From Eutrigla gurnardus (Eukaryota > Chordata > Actinopteri > Perciformes > Triglidae): DNA of 64,000 bases. Below, in pieces: positions 50,901-62,890 of the stretch. The DNA lies in contig OY741281.1 in the NCBI GenBank assembly GCA_963514095.1, positions 5,262,154-5,326,153 of the forward strand, read 5' to 3'. The notes below the pieces were generated by a model. It was not told the DNA's origin. It did not search any database and saw only the letters and a program-made list of their open reading frames with translations. How positions within the stretch are numbered: position 1 is the first letter of the stretch; each line of letters starts with the position of its first letter. Position numbers and translations under genes: made by a program.

Positions 50901-53900
50901 TCCGTTGGAGAATGATTTATTCTCTTGTTTCGTTTTGTACCGTCGTATGTCAGAACCGGACCTGAAGAAAAGGATTCGAGTCCATCTGCTGAACGCTCAC
51001 GGTCTGGACGAGGCTGGCATCGACGGCGGCGGCATCTTTCGGGAGTTCCTCAATGAGCTCCTCAAATCGGGCTTCAATCCCAACCAGGGCTTCTTTAAGA
51101 CGACCAACGAGAGCCTGCTGTATTCCAACCCCGCTGCAGAGATGCTGATTGGAGAATCATTTACGAGGCATTACTACTTCCTCGGAAGGATACTCGGAAA
51201 GGTGAGCCTCCAAAATATTCCCATGTCCCCTTTTTAAAAACCTTAAAATCCCCAAAACAAGGAAGCTGTTGGTAAAAGCATTAAGGATATTGGAAGATTT
51301 AGTCACAGACTGCCTTGATTTGATGGTCAATACGTCAGTTAAGATCAATAGCAGCCAGTGTCAAGCTTGCACTCGCTACATGTATAAATTTAGAGGTTGT
51401 TTTGGTGTTTGTTCTAGAAACTGACAATGTTTAGAGATATTGCCTTCATTTGTTTCCTGGGGTTGGAACTTTAACCTGGCACTCATGCAAGCTTTGGTTT
51501 TGTTAATTAGCCCTGTGCATAATCTGTTGACGTTATTGTTTTTCTGTCACTTCCTTCCTCTGATGGCACTATTTTTTCGAGCCTAATGTTTCTAAATCAT
51601 CCTTAATGCATGTGGTAGTGATTGTTTATCAAGATGCCTTCCCTGTGAGGGGGGGGCTATCATCTCAACCCGGAGAAGAATTACCTCATGACAAGCGGTC
51701 GCCTCTCAATTAGGGCTTCCATTAGCCGATGATTCCTACCTCTTGTTTGTGTAGTGATTGCATTTGGCCGGCACTAAATCAGCGAGCCCTCACAGACAGG
51801 ACATAAATAAGCGTTCAAAGCATGTGGTAATAGCATTTTGATCTGTTTTACAGTCAGGAACATCCAGGTCTCTTCTCTCTTGCTCGGTCTGAAATGGTCC
51901 GGTCCACTTATCAGAGCGTTGTAACTCCTCCTCCTCCTCCTCTCCCCCCTGCTCCTCTTCTAAGAAGAATTCTTCTTCTGTGTATTCTTGAGTGAGAAAC
52001 GGTCAATCAGCCGCATGAGGCTCTCCGCCCCCACTCCCTCCATATTGTGCTCTCGATAGCTAATGGTTCAGGCAATTAGGTGAGGGGAAATTAATTTGAA
52101 TTTGACTTTCAATTAACCCTACCTTAAGTTCCTCTTTCTCCATAAAAATGGACGTTTGAGTGGCCATTTGAGCGGCGTATTGATATTTGTTTAGTGCCGT
52201 TATTGCCCGGATAAAAGGCAACCGTTTATATAGATTGGTATTGCATCACCCCCTGCTGCAGCGTGCACAGTGCACATTGCGGCTCAAAGGACACGGGAGA
52301 TTAATATTGTTAATTAATGTCCGAGGCGTGCCATTGTTGTGGAGGTGATGTATTACAGGCAGGAGTGGCTTGTCTAGGGTACTCAGTGAAATGGGATTGG
52401 ACATCAGAATAGAGGCCGGTCGTCATCCTTCTTCCTCACTTGTCCACCCTGCTGACAAGCTGAAAGATTTAAGCCACAAATGGTGAAACGTGAAAACAGG
52501 TTTCCTTGCTTTTGTGGTCCTATCCATCCGGACTTTGGACCGAAGAGTTAATTTAATCTTGATGGGGAGTGTTTGCTGACATGGTCTTTGTCAAAATGGC
52601 ATTTCTCATTATGTAATATGACCCGCACGAGGTTCTCTTTGTGCCTCATTCGTCTCTCATTAGTGCAAAACCTCCAACCTCATCAGCAGTGGCCTCTCCA
52701 CTCGGTAAACTGTGAGGGTGAGGAAAGTTTCATCCTCCTCCTCCTCCTCCTCCTCCCCGCCTTACCCACCAGACTTGTGCACAGTCTCCTCTCCCTGATC
52801 TCCATCGGATGATAGTTTCCTCTAGAGGTGTGTGAGGTTGGCACCCCTTATTAATAGAGATGCGTTTCAAAGGCATTATAATTTTATTGATTCTTAATGT
52901 TGTAAATTAAGCAATTTATTTGGCAGCTAACAGAATGCACCTGCAATGTTGTTGGCATTTATTCCACCTGATGGTGCCGCGATCTGCTTTAATTGCGTTG
53001 CCACTGCACTCACTTATATTAAAAGGCCCGGGCCATAATAATTAATTCTTTCCAGCCCAAGTCATTTTGGCACAATTTCTGGCAATAAACACTCATAAAT
53101 AAAGTAAGTGGCATTGAAAAAATAAGGCTACAGGTTTTTTTCCATATACTTATTGCTGCCTCTTCCCGGCATAAGTGTTATTGATAGGTTTCAAGGGGCC
53201 ACGCTGCACATATGGTCTGAAACGAGCACCGGCCACGGGAGAAATACTAAGTGGATTATTTTGCATAAAAAATAGACAATGTTTGAAGTTGTGCAATTAA
53301 CCTGTGTTTAGAAAATAGCTGGTGATTTATGCGTGCGTGTGTGTTTAAGATGCATGCATTATGGAAATCCTCTAGATTTATAATCCATTTAGCTGATGCG
53401 GTCAGGGTTTTTAGCGCTATCATTTATAAAGACCTGTATATTTTAATGCCTCCAACGGGCTCTTTTTCGGACTATTCCAGTACATTAGCTTTGGGTTTTA
53501 TGAGTCACCTGCCCGGCTGTGGTTCTTAATGGCATTTGAGGTCAAGGTGAGAATTGGCATTTATAAAGTTTGAGGCGGGTGAAACAGAAGCCTGTGTGTT
53601 TTAGCCAGATTGTGTTCCGTGTTTTGCTCTCAGTCACTCTGATGTGACCAGATTTACTTTATCTTATCACCTGATTCTTTGATATAAAAGTAGTAGGCAA
53701 ATTAATTTTGTTTAATGTATGTTGTAATCAGATTTTTGAATATGTACTTAGCAATGTAATGCTTGCCACTTGACGAAGGCTGCAGTTAATTTAGTTATCT
53801 CGGTTATCTAATCATCATGTTTTATTCAGTGACACCCAAGCCATAAACAATCGCTCCATTTAATGCTCTGAACATTTTCTCATTTGTACTGATTGACTGA

Positions 53901-56900
53901 TGTTTGTGGGGGAATTTACAAGAATGAAGTGTTTACCCGTCCTGCAGTTGTCCTCCAGCTAACATCCACATTTTGTTTTTTCTACAGGCGCTGTATGAGA
54001 ACATGCTGGTGGAGCTGCCCTTTGCAAGTTTCTTCCTGTCCAAACTTTTGGGAACCAGTGCAGAGGTGGACATCCACCACCTGGCGTCGTTGGACCCAGA
54101 GATGTACCGCAATCTTCTCTTCCTCAAGAGCTACGAGGGTGACGTGGAGGAGCTGGGCCTCAATTTCACCGTGGTCAACAACGACCTGGGGGAGGCTCAG
54201 GTGATTGGGGTTGGGGACAGGGTGGGATGGAGTCTGATAAATGATTCACGTGTTCTTCCACCCCCCCCTTCTCTATTTCTACCCCGGTCAATACCTCTCA
54301 TTCAACCGTCTTTCCTTCCTCCTGTTTGGTTCCTCTTTGTTGCGTTAATAATTCATTTCCCTCATGATGTACCACTTTTCAGCTCTGAGAGAGATAAAGC
54401 ACGTCGCCACTGTCGCTCTAAGCTCTGCTGCAGTGCAGGGAACACAGCGGCTCTGTTGACCATTCCACCTGCCTTTCCCCCTTGAAACGATCTCAGAACA
54501 CGCCTGACAGAAGCAACTAGCTGCTCTTAAGCACGTCCCCTCCGAGAGCCCAAGGCTGCAGGGACGAGCCGCCATCAGCACTCTGAGTCACCTGGGCCCA
54601 GACCTGCACTCTACCCGGAGCCCCTGTTTGCTCAGGGCCTTAACACGTCTTATTAGCTCTTCTCAAACAACACCTGAAATGGTGGAGTTACAATGTAGCC
54701 CTCCTGGTCGCAAATAGGGCATCGCAAACACGATAGGGAAAACAATTTGTGAAAGATTAGGCACACACCCGGGAGCAGTCTGCCCTGCATTTGCCCTCGT
54801 GAGATAGCCAAAGCAAGCAAGATAAGGGCAGTAATTCTCTTACATTAGCACATAATCAGAATCCAGTGTGGGGAGAAGAAAAAAAAGGCAGAAAATGATT
54901 ACCTGTCAGTGGACAACATGCTGTAAGCTGCATTCAGGGGATGGACAAAATAAGAGGCTTACTTTATAACGCAATCTAATTCAATATCGCTGCACTGAAT
55001 ACCTTCGTGAGGCTTATCAATGAGTTTTTGTTAAGACTGCGTCAGTGAGGTGCTGATTAATGTCTATAGTAAACTTTGACTAGCTTGTACTGTTGTTAAA
55101 CAAACGTCATGTTTAGTGTCTGGGACAGACCCTGCAGAAATATACAGAAGTATATAGTTGTGGTCTTGATTCTCCTCATACTGGATCAGAATTCCCAGAG
55201 CTTTAATGGACAGAAATAGGCAACATTTTGATCTTAATATGATATCAGAGTAAGGCATAAGCAATATTTAAAAGCACATAAAACCCATCAATAGAGAAAT
55301 TATTCACTTTGGGAATTAACTGGCATTGGTCTGACAGCAGGCAACAATTTAGTCTTTTCAAAGTCATGCTGCTTTGAAAAAAAATGTTTCCTCACTCACA
55401 GTTATAGAAGTAATTAAGCTCTTAAACCGCATGATCACATATAGGGCAGTAAAATTGCATTGGAATAAAAAAAAATGAACAGAATATTGTGTCCTCCTGT
55501 AGCTGCCATGATGTCGTCATGCACCCGGCATTATGAACAGAGATGAGCACATCCTATCAAGTGCTAACTGCTCTATAGCTAATGAAAAGAGAACTTGAGG
55601 CCAAATTGTATTGGACCAGATGTTCATTGGATGTGCTATATTTAGAAACACTGAAATGCACTTAACCACACGCTCACATTGAGCTATACCTTTAATCAGA
55701 GTGCTGTTGGAAAACATTTTAATTACCTTTTCTGTGATTGCATTAAACAAAACCTGGCACATTTTAAGTACCTTCTTTGTTTGTCGGTCATCTGTCACCC
55801 AAAGGCAGACCTGGTGGTATGCATATTGATCTGCATATTGATCGATATCATCTGCATATTGCATATTTGAGTGTTCTCTTTGGCTACCTAACAGGAATTA
55901 ACACTGAGAAATACTGGGAGGAAACTGTGAGGAACCTTTGAATGCATTGTGCCTTTTTTGACCCAGGTGGTTGAGCTGAAGCTGGGAGGCAAAGACATTC
56001 CTGTGACCACAGCAAACCGGATAGCCTACATCCATTTGGTGGCCGACTACAGACTCAACAAGCAGATCAGGCCTCACTGCCTGGCCTTCAGACAGGGCCT
56101 GGCCAATGTGGTCAACCTGGAGTGGCTGCGCATGTTTGACCAGCAGGAGATCCAGGTATGCCGCACAAAGCTGTCCATCAACCTGTCACAAAACCATAAC
56201 GCAGAATCATAAAATGTACGCTTTTAAACTTTTTAGGTGCTGATATCTGGGGCTCATGTGCCAATTTGTCTCGATGACCTGAAAAATTTTACAAACTACT
56301 CAGGTAGGAGCTGATGTTAAAAATAGTATTTCAACTTCTTATGGACGCTTATAAGGGTACTCCAGCAGTTTAGTACCGCAGCATAGAACGTGTGTTGTGT
56401 ATTAAATATAATTTTCTCCATTGTCATCTCCTTCAGGCGGGTACTCGGCCACTCACCCAGTCATCCAGACCTTCTGGGAGGTGGTCGAGGGCTTCACAGA
56501 CGAGGAAAAGCGCAAGCTGCTGCGGTTTGTCACCAGCTGCTCCAGACCTCCACTGCTGGGCTTCAAGGTGAGGGTTTACTAGACTTGAACTTTTCTTTTC
56601 CCGATACTAAATCTACAGTCTGCATGCTACCTGCATCCTCCAGTATTTCCAAGCTCCCCAGAAGGGAGTGTTCCCTTTTAATGGGCTTGTAATGAAAATA
56701 CAGAGGCTGATAACAGCCCTCAAAATGATCATTTTCAAATTAGACGGCGATAAGAGCGAGCCAGCGTGGTGAGGCCTTATCTCCACGTCCACTGTTGTTT
56801 TATGGTTCATGACCTTCCTCTGTTGAAGAACTCCTTCTGCAGCCCCTTATGTGTGGGCTTGGTCTGAGATCCTGGCTGGACAAATATTACCATTCAGAAC

Positions 56901-58363
56901 TCTGTAGCCGGTTGAACTTTTGAACTTTTGCCTTCTGTGTGACACGGCAGAAAGCGGCCTATTTCCTGTTAAATATACAGGGGAACTATATCTTCGTGTT
57001 GCTATACATTGTTTTAGCGGTGCTGAATCATTATGGCTTCTATTTCTGATATGATTTCCTAATTGGAAGCTGTTTCACTTACTGACTGACATGATTTGTG
57101 GGACACTTTTAGGTTAGGAGGGGGGAGAAAAGTAGAAAGTGTTGGGGTCATTAAGGAGTTTTTTATGTGTCTTACTTCGTCTAACCAGAAGCTGTAATCA
57201 TCATATGATTGGTTTTAGTACTCTTTATGACTGTCATTAGTTAAGAAAACCTAATTGCAGTTCTGCGGGAGAGTGAGGGAACAAAACTGCCCTTAAAATT
57301 CTTTGCACCGCCTCCTTTCGGGGTTTGAGAGTCGCCTTTCCCTTCCCATTTAATCAATTTGACTTTGGCCAGTGCGTGGACGTCTCCCCCACCCATCCTC
57401 GTCTCTTCTCCGAGCCGGAAAGGGCGGTAATTCGTGGGGGGAGCGGCCCCTGACCCGGCCCTCAGCCTGAGCCAGCTAAGCCTTAATTAGCTGTCGTGAA
57501 ACGGCCCAGGATTCATTAGAGGAGAAATAGCTCTGTCAGGAGAAGCCATTTAAAAAATATGATGGAAACTCTCTTTTTTTCCAAAATGATAGCCGTAGTA
57601 ATGACGCTTTCTCAATAAGCAACGATAGTTTAATACGGTAATTGTCAGAAAAATGGGGTCATTACGGCTAAGCCCCCGAAGAGCCATTTAATCGGGCGAG
57701 TATGGCCGCTGAACCGCATACGCCAACTTGAAATAGCGGGATGAAATCGGGGTGGAGGAGCTTATTCCTCAGCTCGGCTCGTGATGGAAACGGTCGGTGT
57801 CACGGTCTGCAGATGAGGTGAGGAGGCTTGATTTAAAAAAATGCCAGATAGACAACATGAAATGACCATTCCTTTACTGTCTCATCCAAGGGTCAAACTG
57901 TGGGCCAGTTTCCCATTCAGCACCTTTCAAGCACTAACCTGATTTCCTAAATTTATACTTCCACTGTATTAGCTTAACGCTTAATGTCTCTCTTTTAACA
58001 TTTATCCCCTTGTGGAGTTTGACATTTATTGCCTAATCTGGATTGCTTTGGACATTGCGATCATCAGTGACACGAGTTGATTCATGTCTCATTATTTGTC
58101 TGCCTTTAAACACTTCGAAATGTTCCAATTTCTCCGTGACGCCAGCCAATTTGTCAGGTGCTTTATTAACGGCGTACGTTTTTTTCACACAGGAGCTTTA
58201 CCCGGCCTTCTGCATTCACAACGGCGGCAACGACCTGGAGCGCCTGCCCACTGCAAGCACCTGCATGAACCTGCTGAAGCTCCCGGAGTTCTGCGACCAG
58301 CACCTGATGAGGAACAAGCTGTTGTACGCCATCGAGTCCTCCGCCGGGTTCGAGCTGAGTTGA
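34880..58363 (+). CDS. ube3c: UBE3C, HECT-type E3 ubiquitin-protein ligase
   Basis: Proteasome-associated HECT E3 that extends ubiquitin chains on substrates. Coding exons: 34880-34945, 35114-35167, 35292-35366, 35841-35987, 36102-36217, 36320-36477, 37186-37339, 38319-38539, 38632-38783, 39449-39636, 42562-42648, 42746-42903, 43089-43315, 45814-45918, 46531-46618, 48535-48632, 49160-49292, 50954-51201, 53988-54200, 55967-56155, 56237-56303, 56437-56567, 58193-58363. All phases agree, total 1081 residues (human 1083). Starts [20 protein letters not shown]. An IQ motif is at about 46-60 ([11 protein letters not shown]), an acidic insert near 375 (SDSEDDDD), and the HECT domain at about 741-1081 with the catalytic Cys1049 in [12 protein letters not shown]. 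It ends AGFELS. The introns, especially 10, 13, 15, 18, 19 and 22, are unusually full of enhancer-like sequence, probably not serving ube3c itself. One intron is GC-AG. Confidence 0.97.
38985..39085. repeat. interspersed repeat copy 1 (ube3c intron 9)
   Basis: Shares GTTTACAAGAGCA, ATAGATCT and TTTTGCTCTCAAAGTGCA, in the same order, with 43645-43730. Family unknown to me. The two copies differ by indels, so they are old insertions rather than a recent duplication. Confidence 0.6.
39637..42561 (+). other. ube3c: ube3c intron 10, with candidate regulatory blocks
   Basis: Non-coding. Enhancer-like stretches: about 39860-40200, 40540-40780 (AATAATTAGCTCACTG, GATTAATCACTGCGGG), 40820-41100, 41340-41660 and 42060-42330 (GGCCATTAAGTTAAATGGGG, CTTAATGGCTCATTTAATC). 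These are separated by AC repeats and GGTGG-type low complexity at about 40107-40143. Confidence 0.45.
41215..41321. repeat. (AC)n microsatellite, about 50 units
   Basis: Nearly pure CA repeat with single interruptions near 41228 and 41311, in ube3c intron 10. A second, shorter (AC)n lies at 41942-41971. Confidence 0.97.
43640..43730. repeat. interspersed repeat copy 2 (ube3c intron 13)
   Basis: Matches copy 1 in intron 9: GTTTACAAGAGCA, then TATAGATCTAGCC, then AATTTTGCTCTCAAAGTGCA. Exact ends not determinable by eye. Confidence 0.6.
44440..45180. promoter_or_regulatory. candidate conserved enhancer block in ube3c intron 13
   Basis: About 740 bp with no repeat, dense in TAAT words: TTTAATTGAAAGAAGTTAAT, GCCCATTAAGGCTTGCA, GGGCTAATTAAGGAATGC, GGGATTGATTGTCGCCC. 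No exon signals. Inferred long-range element, probably for mnx1 or shh rather than ube3c. Confidence 0.45.
46281..46345. repeat. fragment of a common teleost interspersed repeat
   Basis: AATACTTTACAATGTATGAAGCACCTTTAAAAGTAGTTCACAGAG-type sequence (read in parts) resembles the widespread 'TTTATATAGCACCTTT...GTGCTTTACA' fish repeat, decayed. Assignment by recognition only. Confidence 0.35.
46619..48534 (+). other. ube3c: ube3c intron 15, with candidate regulatory block
   Basis: The first part is repeats and AT-rich DNA. About 47500-48330 is non-repetitive and enhancer-like (GACTCAATTAGACACTC, AAATTCAATTAGTGTG, GAGTTAATTAAAAGGG, TTTAATGGCCGGCC). No coding exon. Confidence 0.4.
46880..46945. repeat. 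(CAAT)n tetranucleotide run with attached repeat fragment
   Basis: CAATCAATCAATCAATCTAT followed by CAATCAATCAATCAAACTTT. In teleosts this tetranucleotide often marks the end of an interspersed repeat of the kind seen at 46281-46345. Beyond it (46960-47150) is AT-rich low-complexity DNA. Confidence 0.6.
50340..50475 (+). mobile_element. 3' end of a LINE retrotransposon (remnant)
   Basis: TTTTATTGTATGTTTTAATT, then GAGCTGCTGTCTGAGCCAAG, then TCTCAATCTCAAGCC and GGTTAAATAAA. This is the tail I recognise from an abundant teleost non-LTR element (GCCAGGTCTC...AATCTCAATG...GGTTAAATAAAGG). 5'-truncated, no open frame, in ube3c intron 17. Confidence 0.6.
51460..53640. promoter_or_regulatory. large cluster of candidate enhancers in ube3c intron 18
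   Basis: Over 2 kb of mostly non-repetitive intron with many homeodomain words: CTCAATTAGGGCTTCCATTA, GGCAATTAGGTGAGG, GGAAATTAATTTGAATTTGA, TTAATTAA at 52310-52317 and ATAATAATTAATTC near 53040. Simple CCT/TCC runs lie at about 51926-51944 and 52733-52757. No exon signals. The longest such stretch in the window. Confidence 0.45.
54201..55966 (+). other. ube3c: ube3c intron 19
   Basis: About 54480-55060 is GC-balanced and non-repetitive (GCGGCTCTGTTGACC, TCACCTGGGCCC, CAGTGAGGTGCTGATTAATG), possibly a conserved element. The remainder is AT-rich; GCATATTGATCTGCATATTG repeats locally at about 55820-55864. Confidence 0.4.
56568..58192 (+). other. ube3c: ube3c intron 22, with candidate regulatory block
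   Basis: About 56690-57830 is free of recognised repeats. It contains CTAATTGGAAGC, CATTTAATCAATTTGAC, AGCCTTAATTAGCTGTCG, TTTAATACGGTAATTG, AGCCATTTAATCGGGCG. No coding exon. Likely regulatory by texture. Confidence 0.45.
58193..58363 (+). CDS. ube3c: last coding exon of ube3c with the HECT active-site cysteine
   Basis: Encodes [20 protein letters not shown] followed by [13 protein letters not shown]. The TGC at 58262-58264 is the thioester-forming cysteine expected about 32 residues before the end. The C-terminal tail [12 protein letters not shown] is intact, and stop TGA is at 58361-58363. The exon is preceded by a 1.6 kb intron. Confidence 0.95.
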   Translation, partial: ELYPAFCIHNGGNDLERLPTASTCMNLLKLPEFCDQHLMRNKLLYAIESSAGFELS

Positions 58364-59348
58364 GGAGGGCGAAGGCTTCTCTGTCCCTGTATCCCTGGAC
58401 TCGACGCCACAGAGAAAAAAACGGCTTGAGAGAAAAAGACTTGACGGAAAAAAAAAAGAGAGTAGTGAAAGCAAATGATGCACTGACCTGCCTAATTTAC
58501 TTTGTTTGTGTGTGTGTGTGTATGTGTGCGTGCCAAGCCGGGGGTGAGGAAATGCTCACCCGCAGACTGAAGAATAAAGGGGTGCAAGGATGAAGTGTGG
58601 GGTAGGAAGCCTTTTTTTTAATCCTTGCTTTTAAGTAATTTAAATGTTTAATCACTTGTCGGAACACTAGAAGAACAGCGATACGGTTGAATTTAGCAGG
58701 AAATATACGCCGAAACAAAAAAAACAAAACGAGAGTAGCCGCTGCTCTCTTGTGTAATCGAACATGAATTATTTTTCACCAAAGATTAAGTGCCGGCATA
58801 TTAAAAAAAAAAAAAAAAAAGGCAATATAACAATAGAGGGATTCTAAAAGCCACCTTGTGGTGCGCCAAGGGCTGCAGAGTTGGAGGAGCTTTTGTGTAT
58901 AGCCATCCTGTATTTTCATGTAGAGGTCATCGAAACTCTGTTTTTCTGTGATTTCTCCTATGATTATTATAAAGAGTAATAACCGTCATGACCGATAACC
59001 ATACCGTAAGTGTGCACATGCCATCTAAAGTGTGGAAATGGCTCATATTGCTGGACTAAATTTGGGGGGGGGGAACGTATGATGCGATTATGGATTTGTG
59101 AATATGTATATGTTTACAACTACTCTTGTATTATTCATTTATTCAGTATTTGTACAGGTTTGTTTTTCTTTCCTTTGTGTCATGAATGGAGGCCTCATGT
59201 TTTCACACGTGCTCGCTACCGTGAACAATCTCTTCCGTGGTCAGCGCCCTGACGTTTGCTCTTCGGGAGCAACAGCGGTGTCACGTTGATAAGGCTGGGA
59301 AATGATCGGTGTACCAACAGGGTGAAAAAAAAAAAAAGAGTGTATGGA

Positions 59349-59354
59349 AATAAA
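59349..59354 (+). terminator. ube3c: ube3c polyadenylation signal (distal)
   Basis: AATAAA about 1 kb after the ube3c stop. A proximal AATAAA at 58573-58578 would give a 210 nt 3' UTR. The interval between contains (TG)n at about 58506-58530 and poly-A and poly-G runs, and no open reading frame worth calling. Confidence 0.4.
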
Positions 59355-59529
59355 CCCACTTTTCTTTTTGCATTTTTCCTTCCATAAGTATCTTTTCTTG
59401 TTGCTTGTAATTTACAGTGATGACCGAGACATAAAACAGTGCTTTGTGGGAAAATCTCCTCCTGAGTTTTATGGCCTCTGACATATAATTAAAGAAACAT
59501 CCAGTTAAGAAACACTGAGCAGAAGTATT

Positions 59530-61100
59530 CTGGCCTTGAGATGCATTATCGGGCTGAGCACAAATTAAGATTGTGTGCGTTGTCATAAATCTACCTGCCC
59601 TCTGATGCAGTACAGCCCAGGAAGATATCCATCCCGTTTTGGACCGAGTCCATCTCTCCATCCTCTCCTCCCTGCTGAAACAGCCAACTTTGCTTCCCCC
59701 TCTCCTCCTCCCCGAGCCCGAACCCCTCGCATCCGCTGGGCCAGGGAACTCAAAGTGATAATTGGGTCTTAAAAACCAGACTTGTCATTGAAATGAGGGA
59801 TTCATCTCAATTACTATGAGATTTATTTAAGACTATTACCTCGTGATGGATTATAACTGACAAAGTTAATGCAGGGTGTTATGAATCATCCGCCGTGCGT
59901 AATATACTTTAGCTTTCTCATAGGCCTTTTAAGAGCTAATTGAAGCTTTTAGCCTTGTTTATCTTGCTGCAGAGCAAGGAAACATCAAACACCACTTCAG
60001 GGTGATCGTAGCCCACTTTCCACAGGATTACTCCAAAAGTGCCGTCGTCTGTGCATACCTGGAAAAGGGTGCATTAAACCACATGAGTGTGTGGCCAACA
60101 TGGAAGCATATCTGACGAGTTAATCATACCTGATTCAGCCTTTTAAAGAACATGTAACAAATCACCAGACATTCATAGCTGCAGGTGCTGCATCAAACAG
60201 AAAATCTGTTGCACCCCTCTCAGGTTACGTTTAGTTATAACAGACTACCACCTGGTGGTCAAACAGTGGTACAGCATGAGACGTTTTCCATTTTGTACAT
60301 GTGTGGGGTCACGTCATGTAAATCCCTCCACCGTCTCCCTGCCAGTGTCAGCTTCTAATAAATGAAAGGGGGTAAACTACAGCTCATTGTGCTGGTGACC
60401 CCCTGGAAACATTTCAAAGATGCATTATTAATACACTGTTGTCTGCTTGGTTGCAGCAGAAAAAGACAAGAAATTCAGATATGGCTGTATGAATATGGAT
60501 ACGAGGTTTCAGACCAAAAAAAAAGCTCATTCAATTGCTGCACATTAGGATGGTTTTGTGTGTGACAGTGCAGCGTTATGAGTGTGTGTTCTGCCTGTCC
60601 AGACATGAACAAGGAGTGGGCCAACCTTTTTTCCTGAGTTTCAAAAATGTGCATGTGAGCAGCGACTTACAGTCCATATTATTTGGGTCTGCTTTACCGT
60701 TTACAGTCAAGAATGATCATTGTTTGCCTTTTGACCTCCTGCATTTGTAAGTGTGTGAAGCAAATGGGAGCCTGCGGTCATCACAATCAAGGAAAAGCAT
60801 ATAAAAAGGTCTATGTGAATACGTTTAGGGAAAGCTATTGACTGTATGATAAAAAATGACCCGCTAGTGATCTATTGCTGTGAATCCTCTTGCTCAATGA
60901 GTCTAATTAGATACTGACTGGCCATAATGTCCAGTATAATTAATAGCCATCTGTCATTTTCATTGGGTATTCCTTTACTGGCAAGAGCTCCGGCCGCCTC
61001 TAACGGCAAGAACGACCTTCATTTTCCATTTAAAATCAATGCCAGTCTGTAATTTCAGCCTCAATTTGGTTCAAAACTGCAATAACCTGCACTGCTACAT
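59530..61100. other. ube3c-dnajb6 intergenic region, part with candidate enhancers
   Basis: About 59530-59990 (AGTGATAATTGGGTC, CATCTCAATTACTATGAG, GAGCTAATTGAAGC) and 60830-61060 (GTCTAATTAGATACTG, AGTATAATTAATAGCC) look like conserved non-coding sequence. A CTCF-like palindrome CCACCAGGTGGTAG (minus) is at 60245-60258. No gene seen. Confidence 0.4.
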
Positions 61101-61350
61101 TCTGTTTCTTTGGGTTATGATGAGTTCATCCTACTGATTTACTTTTCTTTTTCTTTTTTTTCTGAGATTTTCTGTGTCCTGCCCAGTTTTTTGAGCTGTA
61201 ACCTGAAAATGTGGAAGCCCATTTCTGCCATGTATTAATTTAGACTTAAAAACAAATGGTCACTCATATGTTGACTTTAAAACGTGTCGCCTTACGGCAT
61301 ACTGATACACAATTTATTTTACATAGTGTTATCTCTCTGACCCTGCTGAC

Positions 61351-61440
61351 TATTATAATAATAATAATAAAATGTATTTATAGAGCTCTTGTCAGGGATC
61401 ACAATGTGCTTTCAAAGGTCAAACAACACAATACAAAAAA
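61351..61440. repeat. teleost interspersed repeat fragment with (ATA)n head
   Basis: TAATAATAATAATAAAATG followed by TATTTATAGAGCTCTTGTCA and CACAATGTGCTTTCAAAGGT, a decayed copy of the very common 'TTTATATAGCGC...GCTTTACA' fish repeat. Family by recognition only. Confidence 0.45.
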
Positions 61441-62459
61441 TAGGAAAAATCAAGGGCGCAATGAAGTCTAATATACATATATGGACACACACACACACCA
61501 ATACAAATGCACACATTAGTGAGTTAAACGTCATTTAAAAGAAGACTGATTTTGCAATTCCCTGTTGTGACGCCTCACAGGAAGAAGCTCTGGCGCCTTT
61601 ACCTTTAAACGGCGGTGATAACAGCCGACAGATTCCTGCCCGAGGATATCAGCCTGAGTTCAGGTTGAGCGTGCAGCAAGGACAAAGATACAATCTGGGG
61701 CCGGGCCATAAATGCTCTAAAAGTAATGAACACCTGTGTGGGAGTGCAGGACGTTTACAGTTTCACTCAAACCCTCTGCAAAGCCAGTCTGTGTTGTTAG
61801 TATCTCAGGAATTTCAGCCAGTATTATACACCATTAATAGCAGTAATAGCCTACCTGTGCTTTTTCTACCATAATGTGTAAAAAGGTTCCTCTGTGAATT
61901 TTTTTTGTCAATAATTAAAAGACATATAGGCCCATTTTTGATTCTTTAAAACGTACTTACACAATTCCTAGTTACTCACATTGTTCCCTCTTTTATTGGC
62001 ATGCATGTTGCTTCACACTATTGTAGGCCAAGCTATAAGCTTTCTAGAATAATCATCACCTGTTCCCCACACTGTACGACAGGTGGCGCAGAAAGCCGTT
62101 TGTCTCGGCTCGGTTCCTGTACCTGCATGCTCTCCATAATAAACCCAATTCTCTGACTTTTAAAGAATACCAGAGGCGCAGGAGAGGCCTCGTGCCTCGG
62201 TTCGTGCTCGGTGGACACGTGGACGGTAAAGGCAGGCATCTGTTTGCTGGACGTGAACATCATTATGGATGCGTGAGCAGAGGGTCAGCGCAACAGCACT
62301 GCTGTCGACACTCAAAGACGCGGTGCGTTCTAATGCCCCTCGTAAAACAAACCAGTGGCATGCTTTCGGTAAAAAAAGAGATCATACAAAGTGCATTTAA
62401 TAGCCACAGTGTTGAAATTGACCAGACATATGCTCTGCTTTTAGTCTTGATATTGCCTA

Positions 62460-62890
62460 CTATAGGGACGGGACATGAGAAAATAATTACAATTCACGAT
62501 ATTATCCCGATAATTATCGAAAAAATTCTTAAAACTCTTAAAATCGCACTGAAACATACTGGAATCATGCACCCTCACATTTTGTCAAGAAAGAAATGTA
62601 TTTTTTGCATCATAGTTCACTTCTTTTTGTAAAAAACAAATAATCAAATATCTTAAATAAGGTAAGTCCTTACTGCATAAATACATTATAAATATATTTT
62701 TCAAAAATGGCAACATTGTGTGATTCTGCTTCTTTATTACGTGATACTTTTTAAAAACCAGGCTCTATTTTTAACTTCTCTACCATGATAGTATTGGACA
62801 GCTTTTCCAAGTTGCTATTCACAATTATCCCGATAATGAAAATTTACCACGATCAACATATTCTTATCCCGGTCTATAAAATCGTATAGC
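62460..62890. mobile_element. MITE-like repeat with internal inverted ends
   Basis: GGGACGGGACATGAG then AATTCACGATATTATCCCGA opens the segment; CACAATTATCCCGATAATG, TTACCACGATCAA and ATCCCGGTCTATAAAATCG close it. Both ends carry ATTATCCCGATAAT. No open frame of a transposase. Ends approximate. Confidence 0.4.

Noticed and set aside
58857..58875. GCCACCTTGTGGTGCGCC as a CTCF site
   Set aside because: Matches the core poorly and lies in the ube3c 3' UTR; not better than chance.
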